64,000 bases of DNA, taken from assembly GCF_037176765.1 (NCBI RefSeq), contig NC_090026.1, positions 130,205,752 to 130,269,751 on the forward strand, given 5' to 3'. A program made the translations under genes and the position numbers. The notes under the pieces were generated by a model, which saw nothing but the letters and a program-made list of their open reading frames with translations, had not been told where the DNA came from and ran no database searches. Positions 45,401-47,584 of the stretch are shown here, piece after piece; positions within the stretch are counted from its first letter, which is position 1; every line of letters starts with the position of its first letter. The DNA is from Anolis sagrei (taxonomy: Eukaryota > Chordata > Lepidosauria > Squamata > Anolidae).

Positions 45401-46488
45401 AAGCAATGAGCTGGAAACTTAAGAGGGGTGAAGGAAAGCATACGTTACAGTCTCAGTTAGTCCTGGGTCCAAAGAGTTTGAAACTGAGAAGCCTTTCCAA
45501 GTTTCCTCTTTCCTCAATGGCTGTGAATGCCGGAGCAAACCACAACCCCAGTCCAATTGGCCTATGTTTGAAGACTCAGGATCTTCCTCTGGTGCCAAAA
45601 GAACCGGTTTGAAGGCACTTGAGACTTCCAACGTCGTTCAGGTTGGTCTGAACATGAAGCATAAGTCTCAAGGGTAAAAAACCTTAGAATTGGTGCTGAG
45701 AGGTAATTTAATCAGGGTCTTTTAGAGTCAAGTCTCTTACTCACGTCCATCTGATAGAAACTCTGATGGCAGAATGAAAAAAGGGAAGCACTTCCCTCCT
45801 CCAAGAAGAGGTGGGGCCAAACAATTGAGCTGAGAAAGCAATTCAACTGGTGTAAACAACATTGATTGACAGCTATAAATAACCAATCAATCCAACTATA
45901 CATAAGCAGGGTAAAAAGGCAGGATTAAGCATGATACAACAGTTTAAATCTTGCAACTAACAGTTCTACACATAGGTGGTGCCACTCGCGCCATCACAAT
46001 GGGTCCCGGATATCCCTTGTAGTTTTATGTGTTTTACAATAAACTCTTTGCTTATACTCTAAACTGTGGTGTGGTGCTGTGGTCATAGGTAGCTCCAAGC
46101 CATCAGAAGAAGAGTACTATAGGACTATAGCAAATCCAAATAGGCAATGTAGTGCATTGGTCTGAGCATTGGATTAGAACTCAAATCCCCACTTGGCTAT
46201 GGAAACCCACTAGTCTTGCTCCCTCAGCCTCAAATGAAGGCAAAGACAAATGCTCCTCTGAACACATCTTGCCAAGAAATCCCGCAATGGATTCATCTCA
46301 AAGCCATAACTTGGACATGAATTGAAGGCACACATCATCACCATCCTCGACCAAAAAAACTCCTAGTTGTGGCCACTGTAATGCTCACCTACCTTATTGT
46401 CTGGCCGAAACTTGAGCACATCTTGGGGAAAGTCAGTTGTTGGCTTGACTCGTGCGAACGCAGTGATCCTCTTCATACTGGCACACAT
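3787..46488 (-). CDS. KIF9: Kinesin-like protein KIF9, 20 coding exons joined, 809 aa
   Basis: Kinesin-9 family motor that moves on microtubules in motile cilia and flagella, where KIF9 is tied to the central-pair apparatus. Twenty exons, each with GT donor and AG acceptor, join in phase to 2430 bp. The motor domain spans roughly residues 1-345, with P-loop GQTGAGKT (94-101), switch I NTHSSRSH (211-218) and switch II DLAGSE (246-251). A neck and coiled-coil stalk follow, then a Ser/Pro/Lys-rich linker (about 495-575), a second coiled coil (about 580-700) and a conserved tail ending near residue 775. Human KIF9 is about 790 residues, so the length fits. The final exon adds about 19 residues beyond the human end. 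An AG acceptor 11 bp before the ATG implies a noncoding first exon, presumably at the CpG-rich promoter shared with KLHL18. No break was found in the reading frame. Confidence 0.97.
4258..4920 (-). mobile_element. L2-type LINE 3' end with AT-rich tail, split by a hAT
   Basis: The plus strand shows the complement of the L2-type 3' end (GCCGCCCTTCTCACCCCGAA and GGGGACTCAGAGCGGCTTAC) followed by a long TTATA-rich tract (about 4735-4905). The same 3' end plus AT tract recurs at 12620-12920 and 57890-58310, so the AT tract belongs to, or grew from, this element. The hAT at 4378-4704 interrupts it. Confidence 0.7.
4378..4704. mobile_element. Non-autonomous hAT, CAGTGATGG termini
   Basis: Starts CAGTGATGGGCAACC and ends GGTTCACCATCACGG, flanked by the perfect 8-bp duplication GCATAGTA (4370-4377, 4705-4712). 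Near the right end GACACGCGTGTC forms a short palindrome. The 327-bp copy has no coding capacity. A longer relative lies at 60662-61955. Confidence 0.9.
4905..5235 (-). mobile_element. tRNA-headed SINE, minus strand, near full length
   Basis: Read on the minus strand it has a tRNA-like head, the body GGCCACATGACCTTGG-like with CTCTTCGGCTTAGAAATGG-like stretches, and a tail with GTCGGACACGACTGGACTT-like sequence. The plus strand shows the complements from 4918 on. A 19-bp tandem duplication (AGCTGGGGCTAACAGCAGG twice, about 5111-5150) lies in the body. Other pieces are at 50284 and 60578. Confidence 0.75.
5468..5572 (-). CDS. KIF9: KIF9 coding exon 19, residues 740-774
   Basis: Encodes [17 protein letters not shown]... 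to AKVDRK, matching human EDDQDKFSQLQQRVLP...VKIEQK. Acceptor CTTCTCAG, donor AAG|GTGAGC. Reading through the donor stays open for about 35 codons, but splicing to exon 20 restores the conserved tail. Confidence 0.95.
5727..5842 (-). CDS. KIF9: KIF9 coding exon 18, residues 701-739
   Basis: Encodes [20 protein letters not shown] and a [14 protein letters not shown] stretch, almost identical to the human tail. Acceptor GCCCCCCAG, donor CTG|GTAAGTT. Confidence 0.96.
6015..6362 (+). mobile_element. CR1 LINE 3' fragment
   Basis: Carries the C-terminal CR1 reading frame ([20 protein letters not shown], then [20 protein letters not shown]) and the 3' end TTGGATTCTATGA. Heavily 5' truncated, as is normal for CR1. 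Confidence 0.85.
6430..6760 (+). mobile_element. Unclassified interspersed repeat, CTAGCCGTCCCCTGCC start
   Basis: Begins with CTAGCCGTCCCCTGCCACGC and contains a short GT microsatellite. The same edge appears in reverse orientation at about 5260-5305. The repeated boundary indicates a mobile element, but I cannot name the family. Confidence 0.5.
6768..7395 (+). mobile_element. hAT-like element, right side replaced by a GATA microsatellite
   Basis: Left end resembles the hAT at 13382 (TTTCTGAACCTG, then GGTCACCCAAGACCACCAG). It then runs into ACTCATTATGCACAGAGCATTGATAGATA and a GATA array. The copy at 25612-26180 has the same order, so hAT-like body plus GATA array is a shared structure. Confidence 0.65.
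7396..7452. repeat. (GATA)n microsatellite
   Basis: About 13 tandem GATA units directly after the hAT-like segment. Confidence 0.97.
7453..7904 (+). mobile_element. LINE reverse-transcriptase 3' fragment carrying a small hAT
   Basis: On either side of the hAT (7684-7818) the plus strand reads like the C-terminal end of a non-LTR ORF ([28 protein letters not shown], then CIYCVWFGNGT). A second copy lies at 55500-56160. Family not resolved. Badly decayed. Confidence 0.55.
7684..7818. mobile_element. Short hAT MITE with perfect 8-bp target duplication
   Basis: CAGTGGTTCTCAA and TTGAGAACCACTG are perfect inverted ends. The duplication CTATAGAG flanks both sides (7676-7683, 7819-7826). The 135-bp body has the TTTTTGGACTTCAACTC motif shared with other small hAT repeats here. 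Confidence 0.93.
7955..8202 (+). mobile_element. Penelope-like terminal fragment
   Basis: Shows GGGTTGTTGTAGG, CTGGCCATGTTCTAGAAGC, CTGACGTTTCGCCTGCATC and GAAAGAACTCTTGTCTG of the Penelope terminus. The hammerhead core on the minus strand is altered at the CTGAGGA box. A 45-bp CR1 scrap (7905-7951) precedes it. Confidence 0.7.
8203..8850 (+). mobile_element. I/Jockey-group LINE, 3' part
   Basis: The frame at about 8209-8745 encodes the C-terminal part seen complete at 30390, including [15 protein letters not shown], a CxC-HxxxC zinc-like motif. The tail (GCTGATGACACAATAAATAAAT) ends in A-rich units. Vingi-like by general resemblance; the family name is inferred. Confidence 0.85.
8860..9097 (+). 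mobile_element. SINE tail split by a CR1 3' fragment
   Basis: GACTTGCAGTTTCTCAAG (8921-8938) and TTGCTCCTGACACGAC followed by poly-A (9069-9097) together equal the tail of the SINE at 23106-23440. A CR1 3' end (about 8939-9068, ending GATTCTAGGATTCTA) lies between them. Confidence 0.65.
9100..9490. other. KIF9 intron 17, mostly unassigned
   Basis: A fragment of the palindromic AATCCAGATTATCTGCTTTGA-type MITE lies at about 9160-9230. Nothing else was recognised. Confidence 0.5.
9493..9672 (-). CDS. KIF9: KIF9 coding exon 17, residues 641-701
   Basis: Encodes [20 protein letters not shown] and then a [14 protein letters not shown] stretch, close to human. Charged heptad pattern supports coiled coil. 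Acceptor CCCTCCAG, donor ACAG|GTACCA; enters and leaves in phase 1. Confidence 0.97.
10200..10985 (-). mobile_element. L2-type LINE, 3' part
   Basis: Minus frame encodes the L2 C-terminal signature ([47 protein letters not shown]). The complement of the 3' end, CCCGCCCTTCTCAACCCC, lies at about 10250. Confidence 0.88.
11370..11788. mobile_element. Second solo LTR, nested, with GTTTT duplication
   Basis: Begins TGTCAGGATTATTG and ends ATTCTCTGACA, flanked by GTTTT (11365-11369, 11789-11793). The outer LTR sequence continues across the site. The 419-bp LTR belongs to another family than its host. Confidence 0.85.
12054..12262 (-). CDS. KIF9: KIF9 coding exon 16, residues 571-641
   Basis: Encodes [20 protein letters not shown] and then [18 protein letters not shown], a long coiled coil matching human [20 protein letters not shown]. 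Acceptor GCGTAG, donor CAGG|GTGAGA. Confidence 0.96.
12263..12620. other. KIF9 intron 15, unassigned
   Basis: No repeat family recognised. A poly-G run lies at about 12582-12592. Confidence 0.5.
12620..12920 (+). mobile_element. L2-type LINE 3' end with AT-rich tract
   Basis: An AATAT-type array is followed by GAGTCCCCTTTGGGGTGAGA and GGGCGGCATAGAAATG, then (AAAT)n, the plus-strand form of the element at 4258-4920. Confidence 0.7.
12921..14307 (+). mobile_element. LTR fossil interrupted by a hAT
   Basis: TGTTGCAACCTGGTCAG opens and CTCAAGCGCAACA closes the LTR-like sequence. AATAAA near 14238 and a GTGTGGTT motif lie near the end. No matching flank duplication was seen. The hAT at 13382-14076 splits it. 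Confidence 0.6.
13382..14076. mobile_element. Non-autonomous hAT, SPIN-like ends
   Basis: CAGCGTTTCTCAACCTGGGG to GGTTGAGAAACACTG, flanked by imperfect 8-bp copies (TTCTAGTT and TTCTATCT). The stretch GGGGTCGCCAAAGACCACC resembles the SPIN hAT consensus. Same family as 533-1369 and 56276-57120. Confidence 0.82.
14350..14544 (-). CDS. KIF9: KIF9 coding exon 15, residues 506-571
   Basis: Encodes a Ser/Pro/Glu/Lys-rich linker ([20 protein letters not shown] at its start). Only the general composition and the flanking exon phases match human. Likely disordered and fast evolving. Acceptor TTCGAAG, donor CCCAG|GTAGGG. Confidence 0.9.
14780..15720. repeat. Large inverted repeat of LTR-like sequence, split by CR1
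   Basis: The left arm (about 14780-15180) is repeated in reverse complement at about 15185-15490 and 15645-15720. Both contain the CTCTTGATCC, CAGGTCAGGATACC and CCCTTCCATCAC-type stretches in opposite order. The right arm carries a CR1 3' fragment (about 15497-15645). It looks like two copies of one LTR joined head to head. Confidence 0.7.
15770..16778. mobile_element. Tigger/mariner-like transposon hosting a solo LTR
   Basis: CAGTGGTCCCTCACTA at the left and TAAGTGAGGGAACACTG at the right are inverted ends bounded by TA dinucleotides (15768-15769, 16779-16780). The short transposon body is split by the LTR at 15862-16636. Confidence 0.7.
15862..16636 (+). mobile_element. Solo LTR fossil
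   Basis: TGTTGGGAATCAGCC to TGGAATGCAACA, with AATAAA near 16556 and a GTGTGGTA motif. Flanks GGGGG and GTGGG may be a worn duplication. A 171-codon open frame over it is LTR DNA and not a gene. Confidence 0.75.
16779..16825. repeat. (GT)n microsatellite
   Basis: Imperfect TG array just outside the Tigger-like element. Confidence 0.9.
16927..17110 (-). mobile_element. L2-type LINE 3' fragment
   Basis: (AAT)n, then CTTTATTTATACCCCACCAC and CTCCCCACTGGGGACTCAAG, the complement of a LINE 3' end. A related piece is at 19892-19990. Confidence 0.6.
17273..17406 (-). CDS. KIF9: KIF9 coding exon 14, residues 462-506
   Basis: Encodes [20 protein letters not shown] and then [16 protein letters not shown], very close to human. 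Acceptor TCTTCCCAG, donor ACCAG|GTGGGT. A Penelope scrap begins about 25 bp beyond the acceptor side. Confidence 0.96.
17425..17545 (+). mobile_element. Penelope-like terminal scrap
   Basis: TGTTCTAGCAGCATTTCC, TTTTGCCTGCATCTGTGGC and ATCTTCAGAGG match a diverged Penelope terminus also seen at 54838. The hammerhead core is not intact. Confidence 0.6.
17546..17865. other. KIF9 intron 13, unassigned
   Basis: No gene or repeat recognised apart from TTTTAATAGTGTGCT-type AT-rich sequence. Confidence 0.45.
17866..18180 (+). mobile_element. Non-LTR LINE 3' fragment ending in (TAA)n, R4/Dong-like
   Basis: The frame reads [14 protein letters not shown]...LQKATLLGS-like sequence, a C-terminal signature of some restriction-like-endonuclease LINEs. 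Its end, CTTGTTGTGTTTC, runs straight into (TAA)n. Two further copies (20820-21085, 53760-54110) share the body. Clade assignment is inferred. Confidence 0.6.
18300..18870. repeat. Long imperfect TAA/ATAGAAATAATAA array
   Basis: About 570 bp of AATAAT triplets regularly broken by ATATAGAAA blocks, giving a higher-order pattern. Open frames over it are artefacts. Confidence 0.95.
19040..19130 (-). CDS. KIF9: KIF9 coding exon 13, residues 431-461
   Basis: Encodes [20 protein letters not shown] and [10 protein letters not shown], nearly identical to human. Acceptor CCTTTAG, donor AAG|GTCAGC. Confidence 0.97.
19205..19612. mobile_element. MITE with inverted ends, carrying a Penelope scrap
   Basis: CACTTTAAGTATCATGGCTC on the left and CAGTTAAAGTGGTGTCAAAC on the right mirror each other in part. 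The middle holds a Penelope terminal scrap (about 19320-19440). Confidence 0.55.
19892..20330. mobile_element. LINE 3' end, CR1 ORF piece and (TAA)n patchwork
   Basis: (TAA)n and an L2-like 3' end complement (19892-19990) are followed by a plus-frame CR1-like segment ([20 protein letters not shown], 20000-20190), then GCCTCGAGCCATCAGAAGAG and GTGGGCAATAAATAAA, another LINE 3' end. Confidence 0.6.
20360..20415 (-). CDS. KIF9: KIF9 coding exon 12, residues 413-431
   Basis: Encodes [18 protein letters not shown], matching human IISLRQIKEVFNQFRVVL. Acceptor TTCTCAG, donor GAA|GTAAGT. Splicing to exon 13 rebuilds an Asn codon. Confidence 0.95.
20760..21085 (+). mobile_element. R4/Dong-like LINE 3' fragment, second copy
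   Basis: Frame [20 protein letters not shown] continues to [13 protein letters not shown]. The end CTTGTTGTGTTTCAAACAATAATAATAAT again abuts a TAA array. Confidence 0.6.
21086..22060 (+). mobile_element. LINE 3' end split by a solo LTR
   Basis: TTGTCTTTGTACAAAGGCATTG on the left and TTGCCTTATATGTGTTC with GAGTCCCCTTCGGGATGAGA on the right form one L2-type 3' region once the LTR at 21204-21964 is set aside. Confidence 0.6.
21204..21964 (+). mobile_element. Solo LTR fossil, GAATGTT repeated at both ends
   Basis: TGTTGTAGTCCTGAATTTC to GGTGACAGAACA. GAATGTT occurs directly on both sides (21197-21203 and 21965-21971). AATAAA lies near 21809. GC-box-like CCCGCCCCC near 21303 may be its old promoter. 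No coding region. Confidence 0.75.
22226..22330 (-). CDS. KIF9: KIF9 coding exon 11, residues 378-412
   Basis: Encodes [20 protein letters not shown] and [15 protein letters not shown], matching human TNRTFVTYDPMDEIQIAEIN. Acceptor GTTCTAG, donor GAT|GTAAGT. Confidence 0.96.
22418..23095 (-). mobile_element. LTR fossil, minus strand
   Basis: The plus strand opens TGTTGCGTCTCAG, the complement of an LTR end, with TTTATT (AATAAA on the minus strand) about 65 bp in. The body resembles the window's main LTR family. The other end is unclear. Confidence 0.5.
23106..23440 (+). mobile_element. tRNA-headed SINE with LINE-shared tail
   Basis: A tRNA-like head includes the B-box GGTTCGAATCC (23167-23177). 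GACGTCCTTGCAG-like, TTGCAGTTTCTCAAGTC and CACTCCTGACATGAAAAG form the tail, matching the I-group LINE tail (CTGACACGAC). A short L2-like 3' piece lies inside (about 23262-23325). Confidence 0.75.
23460..24185. mobile_element. Cluster of palindromic MITEs
   Basis: CCCCTTCTACACTGCCATAT, AATCCAGATTACCTGC and their complements recur at least four times in both orientations. An (AT)n(AC)n microsatellite lies at 23628-23700. Related copies are at 30212, 32220, 39850, 45085 and 55927. Confidence 0.7.
24186..24440 (+). mobile_element. Mariner/Tigger-like fragment with (ATCT)n
   Basis: ACAGGCAGTCCCCAAATTAC and TTCTTAAGTTGAATTTG, then a short ATCT array and GGGTTAACACCCCTGTGGGC, resemble a common amniote mariner-type repeat. 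Family inferred. Confidence 0.45.
24480..24690 (+). mobile_element. Diverged CR1 3' fragment
   Basis: Pieces such as AGATGGCCATCTGTCAGGGA and TTCCATGACTCTGTGATG follow the CR1 3' end at a distance. Confidence 0.5.
24735..25620 (+). mobile_element. Two overlapping LTR fossils, one inside the other
   Basis: TGTTGTAGGTCAGCC starts one LTR at 24735. At 25001 TGTTGGGAATCAGCC starts a second, closely related to 15862-16636, which runs to about 25620. Neither end of the outer copy is complete. Confidence 0.6.
25612..26182 (+). mobile_element. hAT-like element ending in (GATA)n
   Basis: Parallels 6840-7452 closely, including TTTGAGTGATGGT, GAGACGTTTTGTTGCC and CACAGAGCATTTATAGATA, followed by the GATA array at 26139-26180. 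Confidence 0.65.
26190..26610. mobile_element. MITE with AAAATAAGAC inverted ends
   Basis: ACCCTATTTCATTGAAAATA at the left and TTATTTTCAGGGAAACAGGG at the right are inverted. Internal GGGGATGTCTTA repeats occur near both ends. Mariner-type origin is inferred. Confidence 0.55.
26800..27423 (+). mobile_element. CR1 LINE ORF2 3' part
   Basis: Plus-strand frames give the CR1 C-terminal region ([20 protein letters not shown], then [34 protein letters not shown]). Frameshifted and stop-bearing. Confidence 0.88.
27424..27998 (-). mobile_element. CR1 LINE fragment, inverted relative to the previous one
   Basis: The minus frame (about 27821-27381) encodes [20 protein letters not shown] and [20 protein letters not shown]. 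It faces the plus-strand CR1 and reaches to about 7 bp of the KIF9 exon 10 donor. Confidence 0.9.
28006..28074 (-). CDS. KIF9: KIF9 coding exon 10, residues 355-377
   Basis: Encodes [20 protein letters not shown] followed by NSL, matching human [20 protein letters not shown]; start of the stalk coiled coil. Acceptor TTGTTTAG, donor TTG|GTAAGG. Confidence 0.95.
28340..29345 (+). mobile_element. I/Jockey-group LINE, 3' half
   Basis: The frame 28362-29159 encodes [20 protein letters not shown] and the following C-terminal region. A deletion around 29080 shifts the CxC-HxxxC motif into another frame (29030-29245). Tail GCCCTGACACGAG(A)AATAAATA. Confidence 0.9.
29341..29985 (+). mobile_element. 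Penelope-like element: GIY-YIG endonuclease end and terminus
   Basis: Frame starting [18 protein letters not shown], then [36 protein letters not shown] and [18 protein letters not shown] is the Penelope-type GIY-YIG endonuclease. About 100 codons are open to 29848. The terminal sequence with a hammerhead core follows. The reverse transcriptase part is missing. Confidence 0.88.
29883..29918 (+). ncRNA. Hammerhead ribozyme core, Penelope 3' region
   Basis: CTGAGGA, stem II (GCTTGC with GCAGGC, loop CATAGAT), then GAAACGTC. The flanking CCT and AGA can only partly close stem I. Stem III would be formed by ACGT, which is self-complementary and fits the dimeric action proposed for Penelope hammerheads. 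Confidence 0.62.
30212..30342. mobile_element. Palindromic MITE
   Basis: CCACTTCTACATGGCCATAT at the left and ATATGGCAGTGTAGAAGGTG at the right are inverted ends. Same family as the cluster at 23460. Confidence 0.75.
30378..31590 (+). mobile_element. I/Jockey-group LINE with uninterrupted 365-codon frame
   Basis: The open frame 30390-31487 runs from inside the reverse transcriptase (catalytic box FIYADD, then [23 protein letters not shown]) to the C-terminal [15 protein letters not shown] motif and ends YWSKDI. The 3' tail TGCTCTGACACGAC is followed by poly-A. 5' truncated, with no stop in the retained part, so it is the youngest-looking copy of four. Vingi-like by resemblance. Confidence 0.92.
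31600..31984. other. KIF9 intron 9, unassigned
   Basis: No repeat or exon recognised. Probably ancestral intron. Confidence 0.5.
31985..32062 (-). CDS. KIF9: KIF9 coding exon 9, residues 329-354
   Basis: Encodes [20 protein letters not shown] and EKFDAE, the end of the motor core and neck, matching human [20 protein letters not shown]. Acceptor ATTTTGCAG, donor GAG|GTGTGT. Confidence 0.97.
32098..32440. mobile_element. Penelope termini facing each other around a MITE
   Basis: A terminus on the minus strand (32098-32215) and one on the plus strand (about 32340-32435) flank a palindromic MITE (about 32220-32340). The arrangement is the same foldback as at 35096-35860. Confidence 0.65.
32154..32188 (-). 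ncRNA. Hammerhead ribozyme core, best-paired copy
   Basis: On the minus strand CTGAGGA, stem II GCCTGC/GCAGGC fully paired with loop CATAGAT, then GAAACGTC. All core positions of the hammerhead consensus are present. Confidence 0.65.
32450..33250. other. KIF9 intron 8, possible old LINE, otherwise unassigned
   Basis: From about 32470 to 33000 the minus strand is A-rich and looks like decayed LINE sequence, but no conserved protein motif could be read. 33010-33250 appears unique. Confidence 0.4.
33251..33315 (-). CDS. KIF9: KIF9 coding exon 8, residues 307-328
   Basis: Encodes [20 protein letters not shown] followed by ET, matching human GGNCNMVLVTNIYGEAAQLEET. Acceptor TTTTCGCAG, donor ACG|GTAAGC. 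Confidence 0.96.
33391..33620. mobile_element. hAT-type MITE with tandemly repeated left end
   Basis: The segment with ACAAACTTGAGCCCTCCAGG and TGTTTTGGACTT occurs three times at about 50-bp spacing. Then come AACTCCCACAATTCCT and its inverted copy, and CAAAACACCTGGAGG. One palindromic MITE whose left arm expanded in tandem. Confidence 0.75.
33632..34367 (-). mobile_element. Solo LTR fossil in KIF9 intron 7, CTGGC duplication
   Basis: On the minus strand it begins TGTTGTATGTCAGCCTG. CTGGC flanks both sides (33627-33631, 34368-34372). The near end lies 15 bp from the exon 7 boundary. TTTATT on the plus strand near 33700 marks its polyadenylation signal. Confidence 0.85.
34383..34530 (-). CDS. 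KIF9: KIF9 coding exon 7, residues 258-307
   Basis: Encodes [40 protein letters not shown] and TYTLKDSLG, the conserved kinesin helix alpha-4 and loop-12 region. Acceptor TTTAACAG, donor TTAG|GTAAGC. Confidence 0.98.
34545..35090. other. KIF9 intron 6, unassigned
   Basis: A short direct repeat (GGTGTTTTTCACCCTCT, twice near 34981-35018) is visible. No gene or known repeat recognised. Confidence 0.45.
35096..35860. mobile_element. Penelope-like foldback, about 760 bp
   Basis: Left arm (GTCGAAGGCTTTCATGGCC, CATCCTCAGAGGTTGTGAGG, TTTCTTGTCTGGGATAC) and right arm (TTCCAGACAGGAAACAATCA, CTCTGAGGATGCCTGCC, ACTCACAACAACCCA) are inverted copies. Hammerhead cores are decayed in both arms. Confidence 0.75.
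36065..36157 (-). CDS. KIF9: KIF9 coding exon 6, residues 227-257
   Basis: Encodes [20 protein letters not shown] and [11 protein letters not shown] with switch II DLAGSE. Acceptor CGCCTCAG, donor AAA|GTAAGT. Confidence 0.97.
36243..36326 (-). CDS. KIF9: KIF9 coding exon 5, residues 199-226
   Basis: Encodes [20 protein letters not shown] and CIFTIYIE with switch I. Acceptor CCTCTTCAG, donor GAG|GTCAGT. The intron to exon 6 is only 85 bp, the shortest in the gene and free of repeats. Confidence 0.97.
36475..36640 (+). mobile_element. SINE tail followed by a 5S rRNA-derived SINE head
   Basis: CCATAAGCTGAGAGATGACT with TGAAGGCACA (36490-36521) is a Bov-B-like SINE tail. Then ATCATGGAAACTAAGAAGGG and GACTTCAGTGGGAGACCACT (about 36565-36618) follow the 5S rRNA internal promoter region, GGAAGCTAAGCAGGG and GGATGGGAGACC. 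Such 5S-headed SINEs are known in squamates. Confidence 0.7.
36662..39131 (-). mobile_element. LTR fossil with nested LTR-like DNA and L2
   Basis: The plus strand opens TGTTGTATTCCAGAGCAGGA and closes GGCTGACATACAACA. Flanks GAAGC and AAAGC may be the duplication. About 37100-38580 looks like a second LTR, and an L2 LINE (37540-38385) sits within that. Confidence 0.65.
37540..38385 (-). mobile_element. L2-type LINE with 191-codon frame
   Basis: Minus frame 38381-37806 encodes [40 protein letters not shown] and [20 protein letters not shown], the C-terminal end of the L2 reverse transcriptase ORF. The 3' end complement CCCGCCCTTCTCAACCCCCG lies at 37562. Confidence 0.92.
39140..39600. other. 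KIF9 intron 4, unassigned
   Basis: No repeat or exon recognised. Confidence 0.45.
39600..40100 (+). mobile_element. Patchwork: unclassified repeat, MITE piece, (TAA)n, I-group LINE tail
   Basis: TTGTTGTTACGTGCTGTCAG with a short inverted repeat (TGAGATCTTGCAAATCCAGG) opens the stretch. MITE remnants at 39850-39910 and (TAA)n at 39919-39955 follow. The I-group LINE 3' tail starts at 39956 (GTGGCCAGATACTGGTCAAA). Confidence 0.6.
40195..40830. mobile_element. LTR-like fossil sequence
   Basis: The stretch with CAACAAAGTTCTTTATTTGG and long non-repetitive flanks resembles the minus-strand LTRs elsewhere, but clear ends were not found. Confidence 0.35.
40894..41118 (-). CDS. KIF9: KIF9 coding exon 4, residues 124-198
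   Basis: Encodes [18 protein letters not shown] and later [20 protein letters not shown] and NLLFE. The EIYNE motif is kinesin-typical. Acceptor CTCACAG, donor GAG|GTATGT. Confidence 0.97.
41431..41921. mobile_element. Mariner-type MITE with GTGCGACTATTA ends
   Basis: CCATATTTCATCAGATAATA and GTCGCAC at the left mirror GTGCGACTATTACTCAGTGA and AATATGG at the right. Further copies of the motif lie inside, as does a (GGAA)n run (41761-41815). Confidence 0.7.
42045..42450. repeat. Imperfect (TAA)n array
   Basis: About 400 bp of ATAATA with AAATGTAATAA blocks. Open frames over it are artefacts. Confidence 0.95.
42452..42531. mobile_element. Short palindromic MITE
   Basis: TTGACTCAAGTATAAACCGA and CTTTTTCAGCC face GGCTGAAAAA and GCTTATACTCGAGTATA with a short centre, a complete foldback of about 80 bp. 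Confidence 0.7.
42540..42896. other. KIF9 intron 3, unassigned
   Basis: No repeat or exon recognised. Confidence 0.45.
42897..43003 (-). CDS. KIF9: KIF9 coding exon 3, residues 88-123
   Basis: Encodes [20 protein letters not shown] and then [15 protein letters not shown] with the ATP-binding P-loop. Acceptor CTTTTCTAG, donor CAG|GTAATT. Confidence 0.98.
43145..43545. repeat. Minisatellite, 116-bp period, about 3.5 copies
   Basis: The block starting GGCCTACC recurs at 43161, 43277, 43393 and 43509, exactly 116 bp apart. Each block has four related sub-blocks of about 29 bp (CACTGAGGCTTTCTCA-like). The array abuts the LTR at 43547. Confidence 0.95.
43547..44338 (+). mobile_element. Solo LTR fossil
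   Basis: TGTTGTGGCTCAGTTTGAGC to GAGATGCGACA, flanked by TAGAC and AAGAC. AATAAA near 44265 is followed by GTGTGTGGTGGTG. A 177-codon open frame inside has no gene signature. Confidence 0.75.
44515..44665 (+). mobile_element. Penelope-like terminal fragment
   Basis: CTCTGAGGATGCCTACC, GCAGGCAAAATGTCAGG and CAGCCATGAAAGCTTTTGAC match the terminus. The hammerhead GAAACGTC box is changed. Confidence 0.7.
44864..45029 (-). CDS. KIF9: KIF9 coding exon 2, residues 33-88
   Basis: Encodes [38 protein letters not shown] and then QALNGYNG, matching human [18 protein letters not shown]. Acceptor CTTTTCTAG, donor AATG|GTAAAA. Confidence 0.97.
45085..45200. mobile_element. MITE fragment
   Basis: AGGCCCCATATACACTG, TATGGCAGTGTGGACTC and ATAATTCAGTTCAA belong to the family clustered at 23460. 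Confidence 0.6.
45200..46135 (+). mobile_element. LTR-like fossil sequence
   Basis: Ends with ACAATAAACTCTTTGC (AATAAA near 46038) and GTGGTGTGGTGCTGTGGTC, as the window's LTRs do. Start not defined. No coding signature. Confidence 0.4.
46144..46345 (+). mobile_element. Sauria-type SINE: tRNA head, Bov-B-like tail
   Basis: GTAGTGCATTGGTCTGAGC and ATTGGATTAGAACTC (tRNA-like head), ATGGAAACCCACTAGTC, CCTCAGCCTCA, CTTGCCAAGAAATCCC and the tail TTGAAGGCACACATCATCA follow the classic squamate SINE order. Confidence 0.8.
46393..46488 (-). CDS. KIF9: KIF9 coding exon 1, residues 1-32
   Basis: Encodes [20 protein letters not shown] and [12 protein letters not shown], matching human ...AFVRVKPTDDF. 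The upstream ATG (46488) is preferred because it gives the N-terminal length seen in human; a second in-frame ATG is at 46476. A pyrimidine-rich CCCTCAAG acceptor lies 11 bp before the ATG, so the exon starts at 46499. Donor AAG|GTAGGT. Confidence 0.93.
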
Positions 46489-46662
46489 TGTAATGGATGC
46501 TTGAGGGACGAAGGGAGGAAAGGGGAGAATTAAAGGCAGCAACGGCGACATAGTTTCTCCCACTTTCAAATCACATAAGGATGTGAGAGTGGGAAATGTA
46601 GTCAGTAGTAAGTGAGTACAAATTACAAACCCACAGAAGCTGCCTCTTGTCCACACATGGAC

Positions 46663-47330
46663 ACTACTTTACCCATGCTGGCTGATGCCCAAACAGGGGA
46701 TGAGCTGGAGATGTCACTGCCTTGGTCCTTTCACTATTGGCTGCAACTTCTCGGCGGATGTCAGGTGGTGTAATACCGGCTAAGCAGTGTAATTTCTCCA
46801 GTGGTGTAGGACACAGACACCCCGTGATGATGTGGCATGTCTCATTGAGAGCCACATCCACTGTTTTAGCGTGGTGAGATGTGTTCCACACTGGGCATGC
46901 ATACTCAGCAGCAGAGTAGCATAGCGCAAGGGCAGATGTCTTCACTGTGTCTGGTTGTGATCCCCAGGTCGTGCCAGTCAGCTTTCGTATGATATTGTTT
47001 CTAGCACCCACTTTTTGCTTAATGTTCAGGCAGTGCTTCTTGTAGGTCAGAGCACGGTCCAGAGTGACTCCCAGGTATTTGGGTGTGCTGCAATGCTCCA
47101 GTGGGATTCCTTCCCAGGTAATAATCCTCAGAGCTCAGGATGCTTGTCTGTTCTTAAGGTGAAAGGCACATGTCTGTGTTTTAGATGGATTAGGGATCAG
47201 CTGGTTTTCCCTGTAATAGGCAGTAAGAGCACCTAGAGCTTCGGAGAGCTTCTGTTCAACCATCTCAAAGCTCCCTACTTGAGCGGTAATGGCACAATCA
47301 TCAGCATAGATTAAACTCTCTGTCCCTATT
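46663..47330 (-). mobile_element. I/Jockey-group LINE fragment, minus strand
   Basis: Minus frames carry [20 protein letters not shown] (46664-47011) and the preceding reverse-transcriptase part to the catalytic box region near 47310. The 3' end is missing. Lies in the first KIF9 intron. Confidence 0.88.
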
Positions 47331-47553
47331 ATATTTTATATATTTTATTATATTTATATATAATATATAATAATATTATATATTATATATAATATAATAT
47401 TAATATAATATTAATATATCAATTTATAATATTAATATTAATATTAATTATAATATTAATATAATAATTAATATATTAATATTATATAATATTATATACT
47501 TTATAACTCATTAGTTATTTATATATTATATAATATATATAATACATTGTATA

Positions 47554-47584
<31 letters not shown>

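Noticed and set aside
46476-46488. Second in-frame ATG of KIF9 (46476) as start
   Set aside because: Possible, but the first ATG gives the usual distance to the AFARVKP motif. Kept as an alternative only.
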